A DNA stretch of 64,000 bases, taken from contig JAHCJI010000001.1 of NCBI GenBank assembly GCA_026126305.1, positions 124,001-188,000 on the forward strand. The letters run 5' to 3'. The notes beneath the pieces were generated by a model, which was not told where the DNA came from, did not search any database, and was given only the letters and a program-made list of their open reading frames with translations. Positions within the stretch are counted from its first letter, which is position 1. Each line of letters begins with the position of its first letter. The stretch comes from Phycisphaeraceae bacterium. Lineage in GTDB: Bacteria; Planctomycetota; Phycisphaerae; Phycisphaerales; UBA1924. Below, one piece after another: positions 34,012 through 43,100 of the stretch. The translations under genes were made by a program, and so were the position numbers.

Positions 34012-35538
34012 ATGACCACCGTCACCACCAAGCCCGTCGACCTGGCCAAGGCCAAGCCGCTGACCAGCAACCTGGCACGTCGCACACGCCGGACGCTGCG
34101 GGGCATCTCGGACATCCGCCGATACTTCCATCGCAACACCGAGCCCATCTACTTCATCAGCGCCACCAACTTCAACCTGCTGGGCATCGACGAGTGGGTG
34201 GGCAACTTCACGTACATCACGTACATCGACTGCTTCGACGGGCAGCACCCCAACACCTTCGTGCCCGCCGAGCGGCCCCACGAGCCCTTCGAGAGCATCG
34301 AGGACATCAACAACTACCTGCTGCGACACCCCGACGTGCGCAGGCTCATCAAAAGCCGTGGGCAAGGCGACAAGGGCAACGGCAAGGCCGTCTTCCTCAT
34401 GTTCGACCAGACGACCGAAAGGCTCTGCAAGGAACTGGGCCTGGAGGTCTGCTTCCCCCCCGCCGCGCTGCGCACCAAGGTCGACGACAAGATGGAGACC
34501 ACCCGCATCGGCAACCGTGCCCGCGTCCGCAGCGTGCCCAACAAACTGGCCAAGGTCCGCGACTACCAGCACCTGCGCAAGATCGCCGGCAAGTCCCTGG
34601 GCGACGACCTGGTCGTCCAGACCGCCTACGGCGACAGCGGGCACACGACCTTCTTCATCAAGAGCGAGGCCGACTTCCGCAAGCACGAGGCCGACATCAC
34701 CAGCGCCCCGGAAGTGAAGATCATGAAGCGCATCCGATGCCGGGGCAGCGCGCTCGAGGCCTGCGTCACCCGCCACGGCACCATCGTGGGTCCGCTCATG
34801 ACCGAACTGGTCGGCTTCCCGGAACTGACGCCCTACAAGGGCGGGTGGTGCGGCAACGAGGTCTTCGCCGGCGCGTTCGACCGGCGCATCCGCAACAACG
34901 CCCGCCGCGCCGCGATGGCCTTTGGCGACGAGCTGCGCAAGATGGGATACCGCGGCTATTTCGAGATCGACTTCCTCACCGACCTGGACAGCGGCAAGGT
35001 CTACCTGGGCGAGTGCAACCCGCGCATCACCGGCGCCAGCAGCATGACCAACCTGGCCGCCTTTGCCCATGCCGACGCGCCCCTGTTCCTCTTCCACCTG
35101 CTCGAATGGATGGGCGTGAACTACGAACTGGACGTGGACGAGCTCAACCAGCGATGGGCCAACCCGGAGAACATCGACTCCTGGAGCCAGCTGGTCATCA
35201 AGCACACCGCCGACACCGTCGATCGCATCACCCACGCCCCGCCCAGCGGCATCTACGAGATGGACGCCACCGGCAAGATGCACTACGTCCGCATGCAGAC
35301 CCATCGCCGCACCGTGCGCTTCGAGAACCGGGCCTTCTACCTGCGCATCGCGGGCGTGGGAGACTACCGCTACGAGGGGGCCGACCTGGGCATCCTCGTC
35401 AGCCCGGGCCGATTCATGGACGACGACTTCCAACTCACCAAGCGGGCCCGGCAATGGATCAAGGGCATCCGCTCGTTCTACGCGGGCGATTCCGACACCG
35501 CCGAACACGTGGAACCCACGGGCTTCAAGCTGTTGTGA
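34012..35538 (+). CDS. ATP-grasp ligase (biotin carboxylase-like annotation)
   Basis: A 508-aa ATP-grasp enzyme. The central nucleotide-binding part includes LGDDLVVQTAYGDSGHTTFF and RIRCRGSALEACVTRHG. The metal-binding end is GYFEIDFLTD followed by YLGECNPRITGASSM, where Glu and Asn ligate magnesium. ATP-grasp enzymes join a carboxylate, as acyl phosphate, to an amine. Homologues are often labelled biotin carboxylase, but no carboxyltransferase or BCCP gene is present and the setting is an amine operon, so an amide-forming ligase is more likely. It starts 30 bp after the decarboxylase stop and ends 2 bp before the C45 gene. Confidence 0.82.
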   Translation: MTTVTTKPVDLAKAKPLTSNLARRTRRTLRGISDIRRYFHRNTEPIYFISATNFNLLGIDEWVGNFTYITYIDCFDGQHPNTFVPAERPHEPFESIEDINNYLLRHPDVRRLIKSRGQGDKGNGKAVFLMFDQTTERLCKELGLEVCFPPAALRTKVDDKMETTRIGNRARVRSVPNKLAKVRDYQHLRKIAGKSLGDDLVVQTAYGDSGHTTFFIKSEADFRKHEADITSAPEVKIMKRIRCRGSALEACVTRHGTIVGPLMTELVGFPELTPYKGGWCGNEVFAGAFDRRIRNNARRAAMAFGDELRKMGYRGYFEIDFLTDLDSGKVYLGECNPRITGASSMTNLAAFAHADAPLFLFHLLEWMGVNYELDVDELNQRWANPENIDSWSQLVIKHTADTVDRITHAPPSGIYEMDATGKMHYVRMQTHRRTVRFENRAFYLRIAGVGDYRYEGADLGILVSPGRFMDDDFQLTKRARQWIKGIRSFYAGDSDTAEHVEPTGFKLL

Positions 35539-35540
35539 CC

Positions 35541-36524
35541 ATGCCCGTGAAGCACACCCGGACGATCGAGTACCGTGCCATCGACGACGGGCACGACCTC
35601 GACGCCGCGTTCGCCGAGTACTGGCCTGCGTATCGCGCGTGGATCGCCCGCGATCGTCGCAAGACCAGCGCCAAGGCCGCCCGCGAGGCGCTGCACGCGC
35701 ACATGCCCGAGCTCGTGCCCGTCCACGAATCGCTCGTGCAACGCCTTGGCGAGAGCGCCGAGGTCGCCCGCTTCCTGACGCTGTACAACCCGCCCCCGCT
35801 CGTTCGCGGCTGCACGCAGGCCCTCTGGCTGGGCGAAGGCGGGCCCGCGCTGGTGCGTAACTACGACCACGCCCCGCACCTGACCGACGCCCTAGCCCTG
35901 CGCACGCACTGGCAGGGCATACGCACCCTGGGCATGGCCGACTGCCTGTGGGGCCTGCTCGACGGCGTCAACGAGCACGGGCTGTGCGTCGCGCTGGCCT
36001 TTGGCGGCAGGCCCACCCACGGGCCGGGCTTCGCCGCCCCGCTGCTGGTGCGCTACGCCTTGCAGACATGCGCCAGCGCCAAGGAAGCCGCCGACGCCAT
36101 CGCCCGCGTGCCCTGCGCCATGACCTATACCTTCGTGTGCCTGGACAAGCAAAGGCAGCACGCCACGGTGTACGTCGCGCCCGATCGCCCCGCGCGCGTC
36201 GACCACGCCATCGCCAGCGCCAACCACCAGGGCAAGGTCGAATGGCCTCAGTACGCCGGCTTCTGCAAGACCACCGAACGCCTGGCCCGAGCCCGCCAAC
36301 TGCTGGACCAACCCGGCCAGACCCTCGACGCCCTGACACGCGAGTTCCTGCGGCCGCCGCTCTACCGCCGGGCCTACAGCAAGGCCTCGGGCACGCTCTA
36401 CACCTGCGTCTACCACCCCACCCAAGGCACGCTGGCCCTGCACTGGCCCAGGGCCGAGCCGAGCAGCACGATGGCGCTCACGCTCGACGGCTTCGACTCG
36501 GCCCATGTACGGGTTGTCTATTGA
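35541..36524 (+). CDS. C45-family autoproteolytic acyltransferase/hydrolase
   Basis: A 327-aa N-terminal-nucleophile amidohydrolase like penicillin acyl-CoA:6-APA acyltransferase. Self-cleavage at Gly90-Cys91 (LVRGCTQALW) would expose the nucleophile Cys91. Downstream landmarks are LVRNYDHAP, LWGLLDGVNEHGLCVALAFGG and ASANHQGKVEWPQYA, in the family order. It hydrolyses or transfers an acyl group on an amine. It follows the ATP-grasp ligase by 2 bp, which suggests that one enzyme makes an amide and this one removes it. ATG 35541 is the only start in place. Confidence 0.85.
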   Translation: MPVKHTRTIEYRAIDDGHDLDAAFAEYWPAYRAWIARDRRKTSAKAAREALHAHMPELVPVHESLVQRLGESAEVARFLTLYNPPPLVRGCTQALWLGEGGPALVRNYDHAPHLTDALALRTHWQGIRTLGMADCLWGLLDGVNEHGLCVALAFGGRPTHGPGFAAPLLVRYALQTCASAKEAADAIARVPCAMTYTFVCLDKQRQHATVYVAPDRPARVDHAIASANHQGKVEWPQYAGFCKTTERLARARQLLDQPGQTLDALTREFLRPPLYRRAYSKASGTLYTCVYHPTQGTLALHWPRAEPSSTMALTLDGFDSAHVRVVY

Positions 36525-36563
36525 ATGGACCATTCCCCAGCCCTTGCTGGCTCGGTGCTTTGA

Positions 36564-36569
36564 TAGAAT
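36564..36569 (+). promoter_or_regulatory. -10-like TAGAAT before the Fur-like gene
   Basis: TAGAAT ends 5 nt before ATG 36575, in the 50-bp gap after the C45 gene. It suggests the regulator can be transcribed apart from the amine operon. Confidence 0.45.
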
Positions 36570-36574
36570 CCGCC

Positions 36575-37042
36575 ATGTCCAGCGCTTCCAACCCGGGCAC
36601 CACCCTGCGCATCACCGAGCCCCTGTGCGCGGTGTTCCGCCGGCAACTCAAGGCCGAGGGGCAGAAGTACACCCCCGAGCGGGCCCAGGTGCTCGACGCC
36701 ATCATCGGGCTCGACGGCATCTTCGAGGCCGAGCAGGTCATCGACGAGCTGCGCCGCCGCCGTCACCGGGTGAGCAAGGCCACGGTCTACCGCACTATTC
36801 ACCTGATGCAGGAGGCGGGCATCATCCAGCGGGTGCTGTCCGAGGGTGACCAGGCCCAGTACCAACTGGCCTACGGGCAGCGGCCCAGCGACACGCTAGT
36901 GCGTCTGGACACGCGCGAGGTCATCCCCATCGACGTGCCCGAGCTGGAGGCCCTGCGCGAGCGCATCTGCCGAGAGCTGGGCCTTCGCGCCCAAGGCCAC
37001 CGCCTCCAGATCTACGCCGTCGCGCCCGAGGACGCGTCGTAG
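36575..37042 (+). CDS. Fur-family regulator lacking canonical metal ligands
   Basis: A 155-aa winged-helix protein. The DNA-binding half reads KYTPERAQVLDAIIGLDGIFEAEQV and the recognition helix SKATVYRTIHLMQEAGII. The dimer half ends with GHRLQIYAV. Typical members carry an HHDH stretch and a Cys pair between these parts; here the corresponding segment is GQRPSDTLVRLDTREVI, with no His or Cys. It therefore probably does not sense iron, zinc or manganese in the usual way. It lies directly after the amine operon and is the obvious candidate regulator. ATG 36575 gives the normal length. Confidence 0.85.
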   Translation: MSSASNPGTTLRITEPLCAVFRRQLKAEGQKYTPERAQVLDAIIGLDGIFEAEQVIDELRRRRHRVSKATVYRTIHLMQEAGIIQRVLSEGDQAQYQLAYGQRPSDTLVRLDTREVIPIDVPELEALRERICRELGLRAQGHRLQIYAVAPEDAS

Positions 37043-37120
37043 GGCCAAGGCACAATCGGATCACACTGAGTATTATAGGACATTGTTTGGCTTTGTGTCC
37101 CTTTGTGGCTCACCGAGAGA

Positions 37121-37170
37121 ACACAATCGGTTTTGTAGATCACTTCGAGCCGATTTGTGTCCCGCAAATC
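37121..37170. repeat. Overlapping inverted repeats in an AT-richer gap
   Basis: ACACAATCGG (37121-37130) nearly matches the complement of CCGATTTGTGT (37150-37160). GATTTG (37152-37157) pairs with CAAATC (37165-37170). The 151-bp gap between the Fur-like and fic genes is clearly less GC-rich than its surroundings. These may be terminators for the two convergent genes. Confidence 0.4.
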
Positions 37171-37193
37171 GACTTGTAGTCCATCCAATGAAC

Positions 37194-38297
37194 TCAAAAC
37201 ACCGAACGCCCTTCCGCGATGTTGAGCAACTCGGGGAACGCGAGGATGGCCGGTCGACGACCGCTCGCGGCACGTAGTTCAACCAGCATACCCGCATCCC
37301 GAACTTCTCGGATGATCCGTTTGGCTGTTGGCGTAGGGATCTTCGACGACTTGGCCAGGTCGGATGCACGGAAGACGGGCTTCTCGAAGAACCAGTCCAA
37401 GGCCCGGACGGCAAACTGAGATCGGGTCAGGTCGGTAATCCAATCTTTCTTGGCACGATAGAGATCGAGGATGGCTCGGGCTTTGGATTCGTTGTCCTTG
37501 GCCTGCGCGATGATGGCTCCAAGAAAGTACTCGCACCAACCCGTCCAATCATCGTCCCGCGATACGGCCAGAAGCCGGTCGTAGTATCGTCCCGGATCTT
37601 TCTCGAAGTACGCGCTGATGTAAAACTGCGGAGCACTGAGCAGGCCCTTGTCGACCATGAAGAGCGGCACGAGCAGGCGGCCAAGCCTCCCATTCCCATC
37701 CAAGAACGGATGGATGGCCTCGAACTCCACATGGAGAACGGCCAACTGCACGAGCAGGTCTGGCTCTTCACCATGAAGATACCGCTCCCACATGCTCATT
37801 CTCTCAAGAATCTCATTGGCCGGAGGCGGCACGAAACGTGCTCCGTCCAAGTCGCAGCCCTTGGGACCAATCCAGTTCGGGATTCGACGATACTCACCGG
37901 GCGTCTTGTTTTGGCCGCGTACCCCTTGCATGAGCACTCCATGCGCTTGGCGTATCAGCCTTTGCGATAATGGCATAGTGCCCAGATTCGTGACGGACTC
38001 CCGAAGCGCGGCCCGATACTGGAGCACTTCCCGAATATCGCCCAACTTCTCTTCCGAAGCGGCTTCGGCGGAAGCCTCGAACTCGAGCACTTCGCCAAAA
38101 GTCGCCTGAGTCCCTTCGATCTTGCTCGACAGCACCGCCTCTTGTGTGGATAACGGAGTAAGCAGGACCTGTGCATTCGGAACGGCGTGGAGCAAGCCCT
38201 CAAAGCGTGCGACCGCGGCATTGGCCGGACCGATGAGTCGGACAAGACGCTGGTAATCAATCGCCCGCGGGGGGAACCGATCCGTATGGTATCGCAC
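37194..38297 (-). CDS. Fic-family AMPylation protein with inhibitory motif and C-terminal HTH
   Basis: A 367-aa Fic enzyme that transfers AMP, or another nucleotide part, to target proteins. The N-terminal inhibitory helix has LSSKIEGTQAT, matching S-x-x-x-E-G of self-inhibited class II Fic proteins. The core motif HPFLDGNGRLGRLLVP supplies the catalytic His. A winged helix-turn-helix follows (FRASDLAKSSKIPTPTAKR). GTG 38297 is chosen because GGGGGCAAG lies 9 nt upstream; GTG 38321 is an alternative. Base composition is visibly less GC-rich than that of adjacent genes, and tRNA-Val lies just upstream on the same strand, both suggestive of transfer. Confidence 0.85.
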   Translation of the reverse strand: MRYHTDRFPPRAIDYQRLVRLIGPANAAVARFEGLLHAVPNAQVLLTPLSTQEAVLSSKIEGTQATFGEVLEFEASAEAASEEKLGDIREVLQYRAALRESVTNLGTMPLSQRLIRQAHGVLMQGVRGQNKTPGEYRRIPNWIGPKGCDLDGARFVPPPANEILERMSMWERYLHGEEPDLLVQLAVLHVEFEAIHPFLDGNGRLGRLLVPLFMVDKGLLSAPQFYISAYFEKDPGRYYDRLLAVSRDDDWTGWCEYFLGAIIAQAKDNESKARAILDLYRAKKDWITDLTRSQFAVRALDWFFEKPVFRASDLAKSSKIPTPTAKRIIREVRDAGMLVELRAASGRRPAILAFPELLNIAEGRSVF

Positions 38298-38343
38298 AGG
38301 TGCCAACTTGCCCCCAAGCACGGAATCAGATCGCGTATCCCAA

Positions 38344-38417
38344 TAGGCGGGCGGGGACTCGAACCCCGGACCCTTCGCGTGTAAGGCGAATGCTCTGGCC
38401 AACTGAGCTACCCGCCC
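38344..38417 (-). tRNA. tRNA-Val (TAC anticodon)
   Basis: A 74-nt cloverleaf on the reverse strand. The acceptor GGGCGGG pairs with CCCGCCT (one G-U at the end), the anticodon arm is TTCGC-CTTACAC-GCGAA with anticodon TAC, and the T arm is CGGGG-TTCGAGT-CCCCG. The discriminator is A. CCA is not encoded. The fic start lies 46 bp downstream of its 3' end. Confidence 0.95.
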
Positions 38418-38470
38418 GGCCAGCCACATCGTACTCGACACGCCCGCCCCGCGACGCGCCACGCCCGACC

Positions 38471-38476
38471 TAGCCT
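38471..38476 (+). promoter_or_regulatory. -10-like TAGCCT before pyrB
   Basis: TAGCCT ends 8 nt before ATG 38485, between pyrB and the divergent tRNA-Val. No Shine-Dalgarno sequence is seen. Confidence 0.35.
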
Positions 38477-38484
38477 CCACACCG

Positions 38485-39489
38485 ATGCAACAGCCACAGC
38501 ACACGGGCATCGTCGGGGCGCACGCGCTGTCGGGGGTCTTGCCCGGCAAGGACCTGCTCGCCCTGCGACCGCTCGAACCGGCCGTCCTGCGACGCATCCT
38601 CCAACGCGCCGCCCAGCACGCCCAAGCCCTCGACGAAGACCCCTACGCCGTGGGCCAGACCCTGCGGGGCCAGGTCGTCGCGCTGCTGTTCTTCGAAGAC
38701 TCCACCCGCACCCGCCTGAGTTTCGCCATGGCCGTCCACCGTTTGGGCGGGCGCTTCATCGAACTGACCGACCGGGGCAGCTCCCTAAGCAAAGGCGAGA
38801 CCCTGGCCGACACCGCCCGCACCGTCGAGGCTATGGGCGTCTCGCGCATCATCGTCCGCGCCAAACACCAGGCCGAGGTCCTCGAAGTGGCCCAGGCCGT
38901 CCGCATCCCCACGCTCAACGCCGGCGCGGGAGACGCTGAACACCCAACCCAGGGCCTGCTCGACACCCTGGCCCTGGCCGAGGCCCACCATCGGCTGGAC
39001 ACCCTCGACCTGACCGGGCTGACCGTCCTCATCGTGGGAGACGTGGCCCGGTCTCGCGTGGCCCGCTCCAGCGGCGCGTGCATGGCCGCCCTGGGTGCCC
39101 GCGTGCTGGTCGCCGGCCCGGGCGTCGATGGAGCCCTGGCCGATACCGCCAGCGGGCAGGCCATCCCAGAGCCCGACTTCGATCATGCCCTCACCCTGGC
39201 CGACGCCGTCATGGCCCTGCGCATCCAACACGAACGCGGGGGCAGCCAGCTCGACGCTCAGGGCGCCGATGCCCAATACCGCGAACGCTTCGGCCTGACC
39301 GAGCAGCGAGCCCAAGCCCTCAAGCCAGGAGCGGTGGTCATGCACCCCGGGCCGGCCAACCCGGGCGTAGAGATCGACCCATCCGTCATGACCGGACCGC
39401 GATCGATCATCACCCGCCAGGTGGCTCTGGGCGTGGCCTGTCGCATGGCCTGCCTGGAAGCCCGCGGGGCCGTCAGCGGTCGCCTGTGA
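38485..39489 (+). CDS. pyrB: Aspartate carbamoyltransferase catalytic subunit
   Basis: Makes carbamoyl-aspartate for pyrimidine synthesis. The carbamoyl-phosphate signature FFEDSTRTRLSF, the SKGETLADT loop, AEHPTQGLLD and the domain-closing VMHPGPANPGVEI are all present. At 334 aa it is slightly longer than the E. coli subunit because of about 20 extra N-terminal residues (MQQPQHTGIVGAHALSGVLP). No pyrI or pyrC lies next to it, although in many bacteria pyrC follows. ATG 38485 is the first in-frame start. The 3' end overlaps the convergent membrane-protein gene by 17 bp. Confidence 0.95.
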   Translation: MQQPQHTGIVGAHALSGVLPGKDLLALRPLEPAVLRRILQRAAQHAQALDEDPYAVGQTLRGQVVALLFFEDSTRTRLSFAMAVHRLGGRFIELTDRGSSLSKGETLADTARTVEAMGVSRIIVRAKHQAEVLEVAQAVRIPTLNAGAGDAEHPTQGLLDTLALAEAHHRLDTLDLTGLTVLIVGDVARSRVARSSGACMAALGARVLVAGPGVDGALADTASGQAIPEPDFDHALTLADAVMALRIQHERGGSQLDAQGADAQYRERFGLTEQRAQALKPGAVVMHPGPANPGVEIDPSVMTGPRSIITRQVALGVACRMACLEARGAVSGRL

Positions 39490-39982
39490 CCGCCACCCAG
39501 GTATCGCTGTGGTAGGCCCGCACCTCGGCCAGGTGTGGCGTCAGTTCTGCCATCTGAGCGCTGTAGTGGTTCCATCGCAGCATCAGCCACGTCAGGGCGA
39601 CAAGGCAGATGATCGCCCCGATCTCCGCCGCCCGACTGTGCCGGGTGCGCCACAACAGCCAGCAGCCCAGCAGCAGGGTCATGCACTTGAACATCGCCAG
39701 CGACGCGGGCGAACCCCAGTGCATGATCAGCCGCGCCAGCGGGTTGCTCTCGTACATCCCAGGGCCCTTCATGTGGTCCAGCGTCATCGCCAGGTCGGCC
39801 AGGCTCAAAAAGCAAATGGCAATCAGGTACATCGCGACCCGACGGCCCCGGCTGCCAGCGGCCGTCCAGGGAATGGACCACGCACGGCGGACCCGGGACG
39901 GCTGCCCGGCCTCCACGAGGTCCGAGAATGTACCATCCACTGCCCGAGCTTCAAGGACCCCACCAATCGCAGGCTGTGCCAT
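39473..39982 (-). CDS. Small membrane protein, 169 aa
   Basis: After a polar 50-residue N-terminus, three hydrophobic helices are seen: YLIAICFLSLADLAMTL, SLAMFKCMTLLLGCWLLW and AAEIGAIICLVALTWLML. The pattern D-x-x-x-T-L-x-x-M-x-G...ESNPLARLIMHWG between the first two resembles small DUF5658-like membrane proteins, but the match is from memory and uncertain. The start may be ATG 39982 (used here) or the internal ATG at 39832, which begins directly at the first helix. It is convergent with pyrB. Confidence 0.6.
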   Translation of the reverse strand: MAQPAIGGVLEARAVDGTFSDLVEAGQPSRVRRAWSIPWTAAGSRGRRVAMYLIAICFLSLADLAMTLDHMKGPGMYESNPLARLIMHWGSPASLAMFKCMTLLLGCWLLWRTRHSRAAEIGAIICLVALTWLMLRWNHYSAQMAELTPHLAEVRAYHSDTWVAVTGDR

Positions 39983-40163
39983 GTCCCATTCCCCAGCCCC
40001 GCACCGGGGTCAGGATCGGGCACAAACCCTGTGACTTGGAGTCGGAAAGAGGTCGCCCAGGCAAAGCCGGTCGGGTTGGTCGGGTTAGACTGGTTCCGCG
40101 GGTCGGCCGTGCCGATCAGGCAAGAGCCACCGTGCGTATCGACAGCCTTGGAGGCCCTGTAAC

Positions 40164-43100
40164 GTGACAGCCATCGGGCAACTCGGTCGAATTCGCTGGC
40201 GGGCAACCCTGGCCGCCCTGGGCACCTGCGTCCTGGCCAGCACGGCCTGGCCCCAGGGTGAGGGGGCCACCGTCTTCGTCGACGACTCCACCGCCGCCCA
40301 GAGCGTCATGAGGTCGCTGCCTTCCCTCATCCGGGCCGGGAACCAGGCCGAGGCCGTCCGTTCGCTCCAGCGGGTGCTCGAAACCGCCGGCGATCGGCTG
40401 GTGCCCAGCGATAGCGACGCCAACCTGTTCATCTCCGTCCGCCAAGCCGTCCACGGGCGTTTGTTGGCCGACGCGGGCCTGCTCGAACGTTATCGGACAG
40501 AATTCACCGTCCGGGCCGACCGGCTCATCCAAGAAGGTTCCTTCGCCCAGGTGGAGCGTGAGTACCTCCTGACCGGCCCGGGCCGGTCGGCCGCGCTGAT
40601 GGTCGCCCGGGAGCGATTCGGGCTGGCCCGATTCCACGCCGCCTCCCTTGTGCTGGCCCAACTCGAGGACCACCCCGACCTGCATAAAGACGCCCAGGCG
40701 GCCGAACTGCTCACCCTCGTGGCCGCCCAGGTCGACGACGCCTCGGTCGCCGCTCGTGCCCAGGCCTGGCGTCAGGCCGCGGGCCTCGAGCCGGCCGACC
40801 TGCCTTCGATCGCCATCCCACCGCCCGCCTCGGTGCTTCGCCGCGACGCCAGCGTGCTGGAGGGTGGTGGCCTTCCCGGCAACATGCCCCGGGAGCCATT
40901 ATGGGTGCAAGCCATCGACCGCGACCTGCCGACGGGCCCGGACGACCGCTTGCCGACGGTGCGTGGCTTCGACGCGCGGGGTGGGCCGTTCTGGATCTTG
41001 CCCTCCGTCGCCGGCGACACCATCCTGATCAACGACGGTGCCACCATCTCGGCCTGGGACCGATTCGCCCTGCGCCTTCGCTGGCGCACGTCCATCCTGC
41101 CCGAAGGCCCCCTGCGCGAGTCGCTCGTCCTCACCCGGCAAGAGCAGACCGACTGGCGAGCCATCGAAGCGCCCAACATGCTGGCCCTCGACGCCCGGGC
41201 CGCGTACGCCTCTATGGGCCTGCACACCGCGACATCGGTGGACATCGCCAGTGGCATCGTCGCGGTCGAACTGGCCACCGGACGACGCCTGTGGTCCGTC
41301 GAGCCACGCACCATCGACCAGCGTTACGCCCTGGCCAACGTCCGGGGTGGGCCCGTGGCCGCCGAGGGCCGCGTCGTCTTCGGCCTGCGTGAAGACTTCC
41401 GATCGGGTCGGCAGGTCTCCCTGGCCCTGGTGGGCCTCGACACGCGCACGGGCGAGGTCGCCTGGGCCCGCACCATGGGCAGTGCGGGCACCGGCTGGGC
41501 ACGTTCCAACCGCGCGCCCGGCGCAGGCGGCATCGTCCACGCGGGTATCGTCTACTGGTACGACCCCATGGGCATCGTGGCCGCGTACGACGCCCACGAC
41601 GGCCGCCCGCTCTGGCTGCGACGCTTCGAATTGCCGCAGATCATCCGCCAGCGTGCCGACGCCGAAGGTGCCTGGGCCATCCAAGCGCCCGTCATGGCCG
41701 ACGGCTGGCTGGTCACCCTCGTGGGCGGTCAGGACATGATCTACCGGCTCGATCCGATGTCCGGTCGCGTCGAGGGCGGCACCACCACCTTTGCCATGGG
41801 CGACGCCAAGTACCTCGTGGGCCTGGGCTCGACCGTCGCCGCTGTCGGCCCGTCCTCGGTGGTCTTCTTCGAGCCCACCAACCTCTCGCCCAACATGGTG
41901 CCACGCGATGGTTCCAGGATCGCCGACTTCCGCGCCGCCATCACGGGCCGTGCCGTGCCCGCGGGCGGACGACTGCTGGCACCCTCGGGCGTGCAGGCGG
42001 TCTTGATCGACCCCGCGACCGGCCGTTCCCAGGGGCCCGTCATCGAACTGCCTCGCGCCGGTGCCCTGCTGCCGCTGGACGACCAACTCATCATCGCCGA
42101 CACGGCCGTGCTGACCAGCCTGATGCACGCCGACGTGGCCACGCGGGCCTTGGACGATCGACTGCGCGACAACCCCGACGACGTGGCCTCGCTGGTCAGC
42201 CTCGTGCTGTTGGCCGAGCGTCGGCAGGTGCTCGACACCGTCCCCGCCGCCGCCGACCGCGCCTTGCAAGCCCTGGCGAAATCGATCGAACAAGGCGGCG
42301 CCCACGCCCGACTGGCGCGCGTCGAAGGACGCCGCCTCTTCGAGGCCTTGCTCTCGATGCTGCACACCATGGTGCGACAGGCCGACGCCGAGATCGACCA
42401 GCCGCTGCCCGACCAACTGGCCGACCTGGCGCTGCGAGCCGCCCCAGACCCCATCGCCCGCGCCCGCACCCTGCTGACCGTCAGCGACCTGAGGGACCGG
42501 CAAGGACGCGGGGCCCAGGCCCTCACGCACCTGCTCGAAGTGCTCGCCGACACTGCCCTGCGCGACGTACGCCTGCCCGACAACAACATGCTCGCGGGCG
42601 TGCGGGCCACGCGGCGCATCGCCGCCCTCTTGCCCATGCACGGGTACGAGATCATCGAGCCGCACGAGCCCGCCGCGGCCCAGGCCTTGCAGCACGCCCA
42701 GCCCGGCCCGGCCGGCGACGTGCAGCGCCTGGCCATCGCCAGCACCCTGCCGATCTCCGCGGCCGCCTTGCAGGCGTACACCGACGTGGCCCGCCATGCG
42801 CACGAGGCCGGCGACATCGCCCGCGCCGCCCGGGCCTATCGCAAGGCTCTGGACATTGCCCGCCTGCTGCGTACAAGCGACGGACCGGTCGACAGCGCCC
42901 GCGTGGCGGCACTGGGCGCGAGCCTCACGCACGTCCTGGCCCAAGGCGACCACATCGCCGCGGCCGCACGCACCCGCGCCAGGTTGACACTCATCGCCCC
43001 CATCGAAGACACCGACGCCCCTTCCACCGAATCCCTCGCGCAGCGGTTCGCCCAAAGGACCCGCGCCCCCGAGATCGGCGATCGACCCGTCGCGGTCGAC

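Noticed and set aside
31543..35508. Open frame of 1321 codons on the minus strand opposite the decarboxylase and ATP-grasp genes
   Set aside because: Both genes on the other strand have complete family motifs; the frame is Val/Gly/His/Gln-rich with no domain and no ribosome-binding site.
34012..35538. Biotin carboxylase of an acyl-CoA carboxylase
   Set aside because: No carboxyltransferase or biotin carrier gene is present, and the neighbours are amine enzymes.
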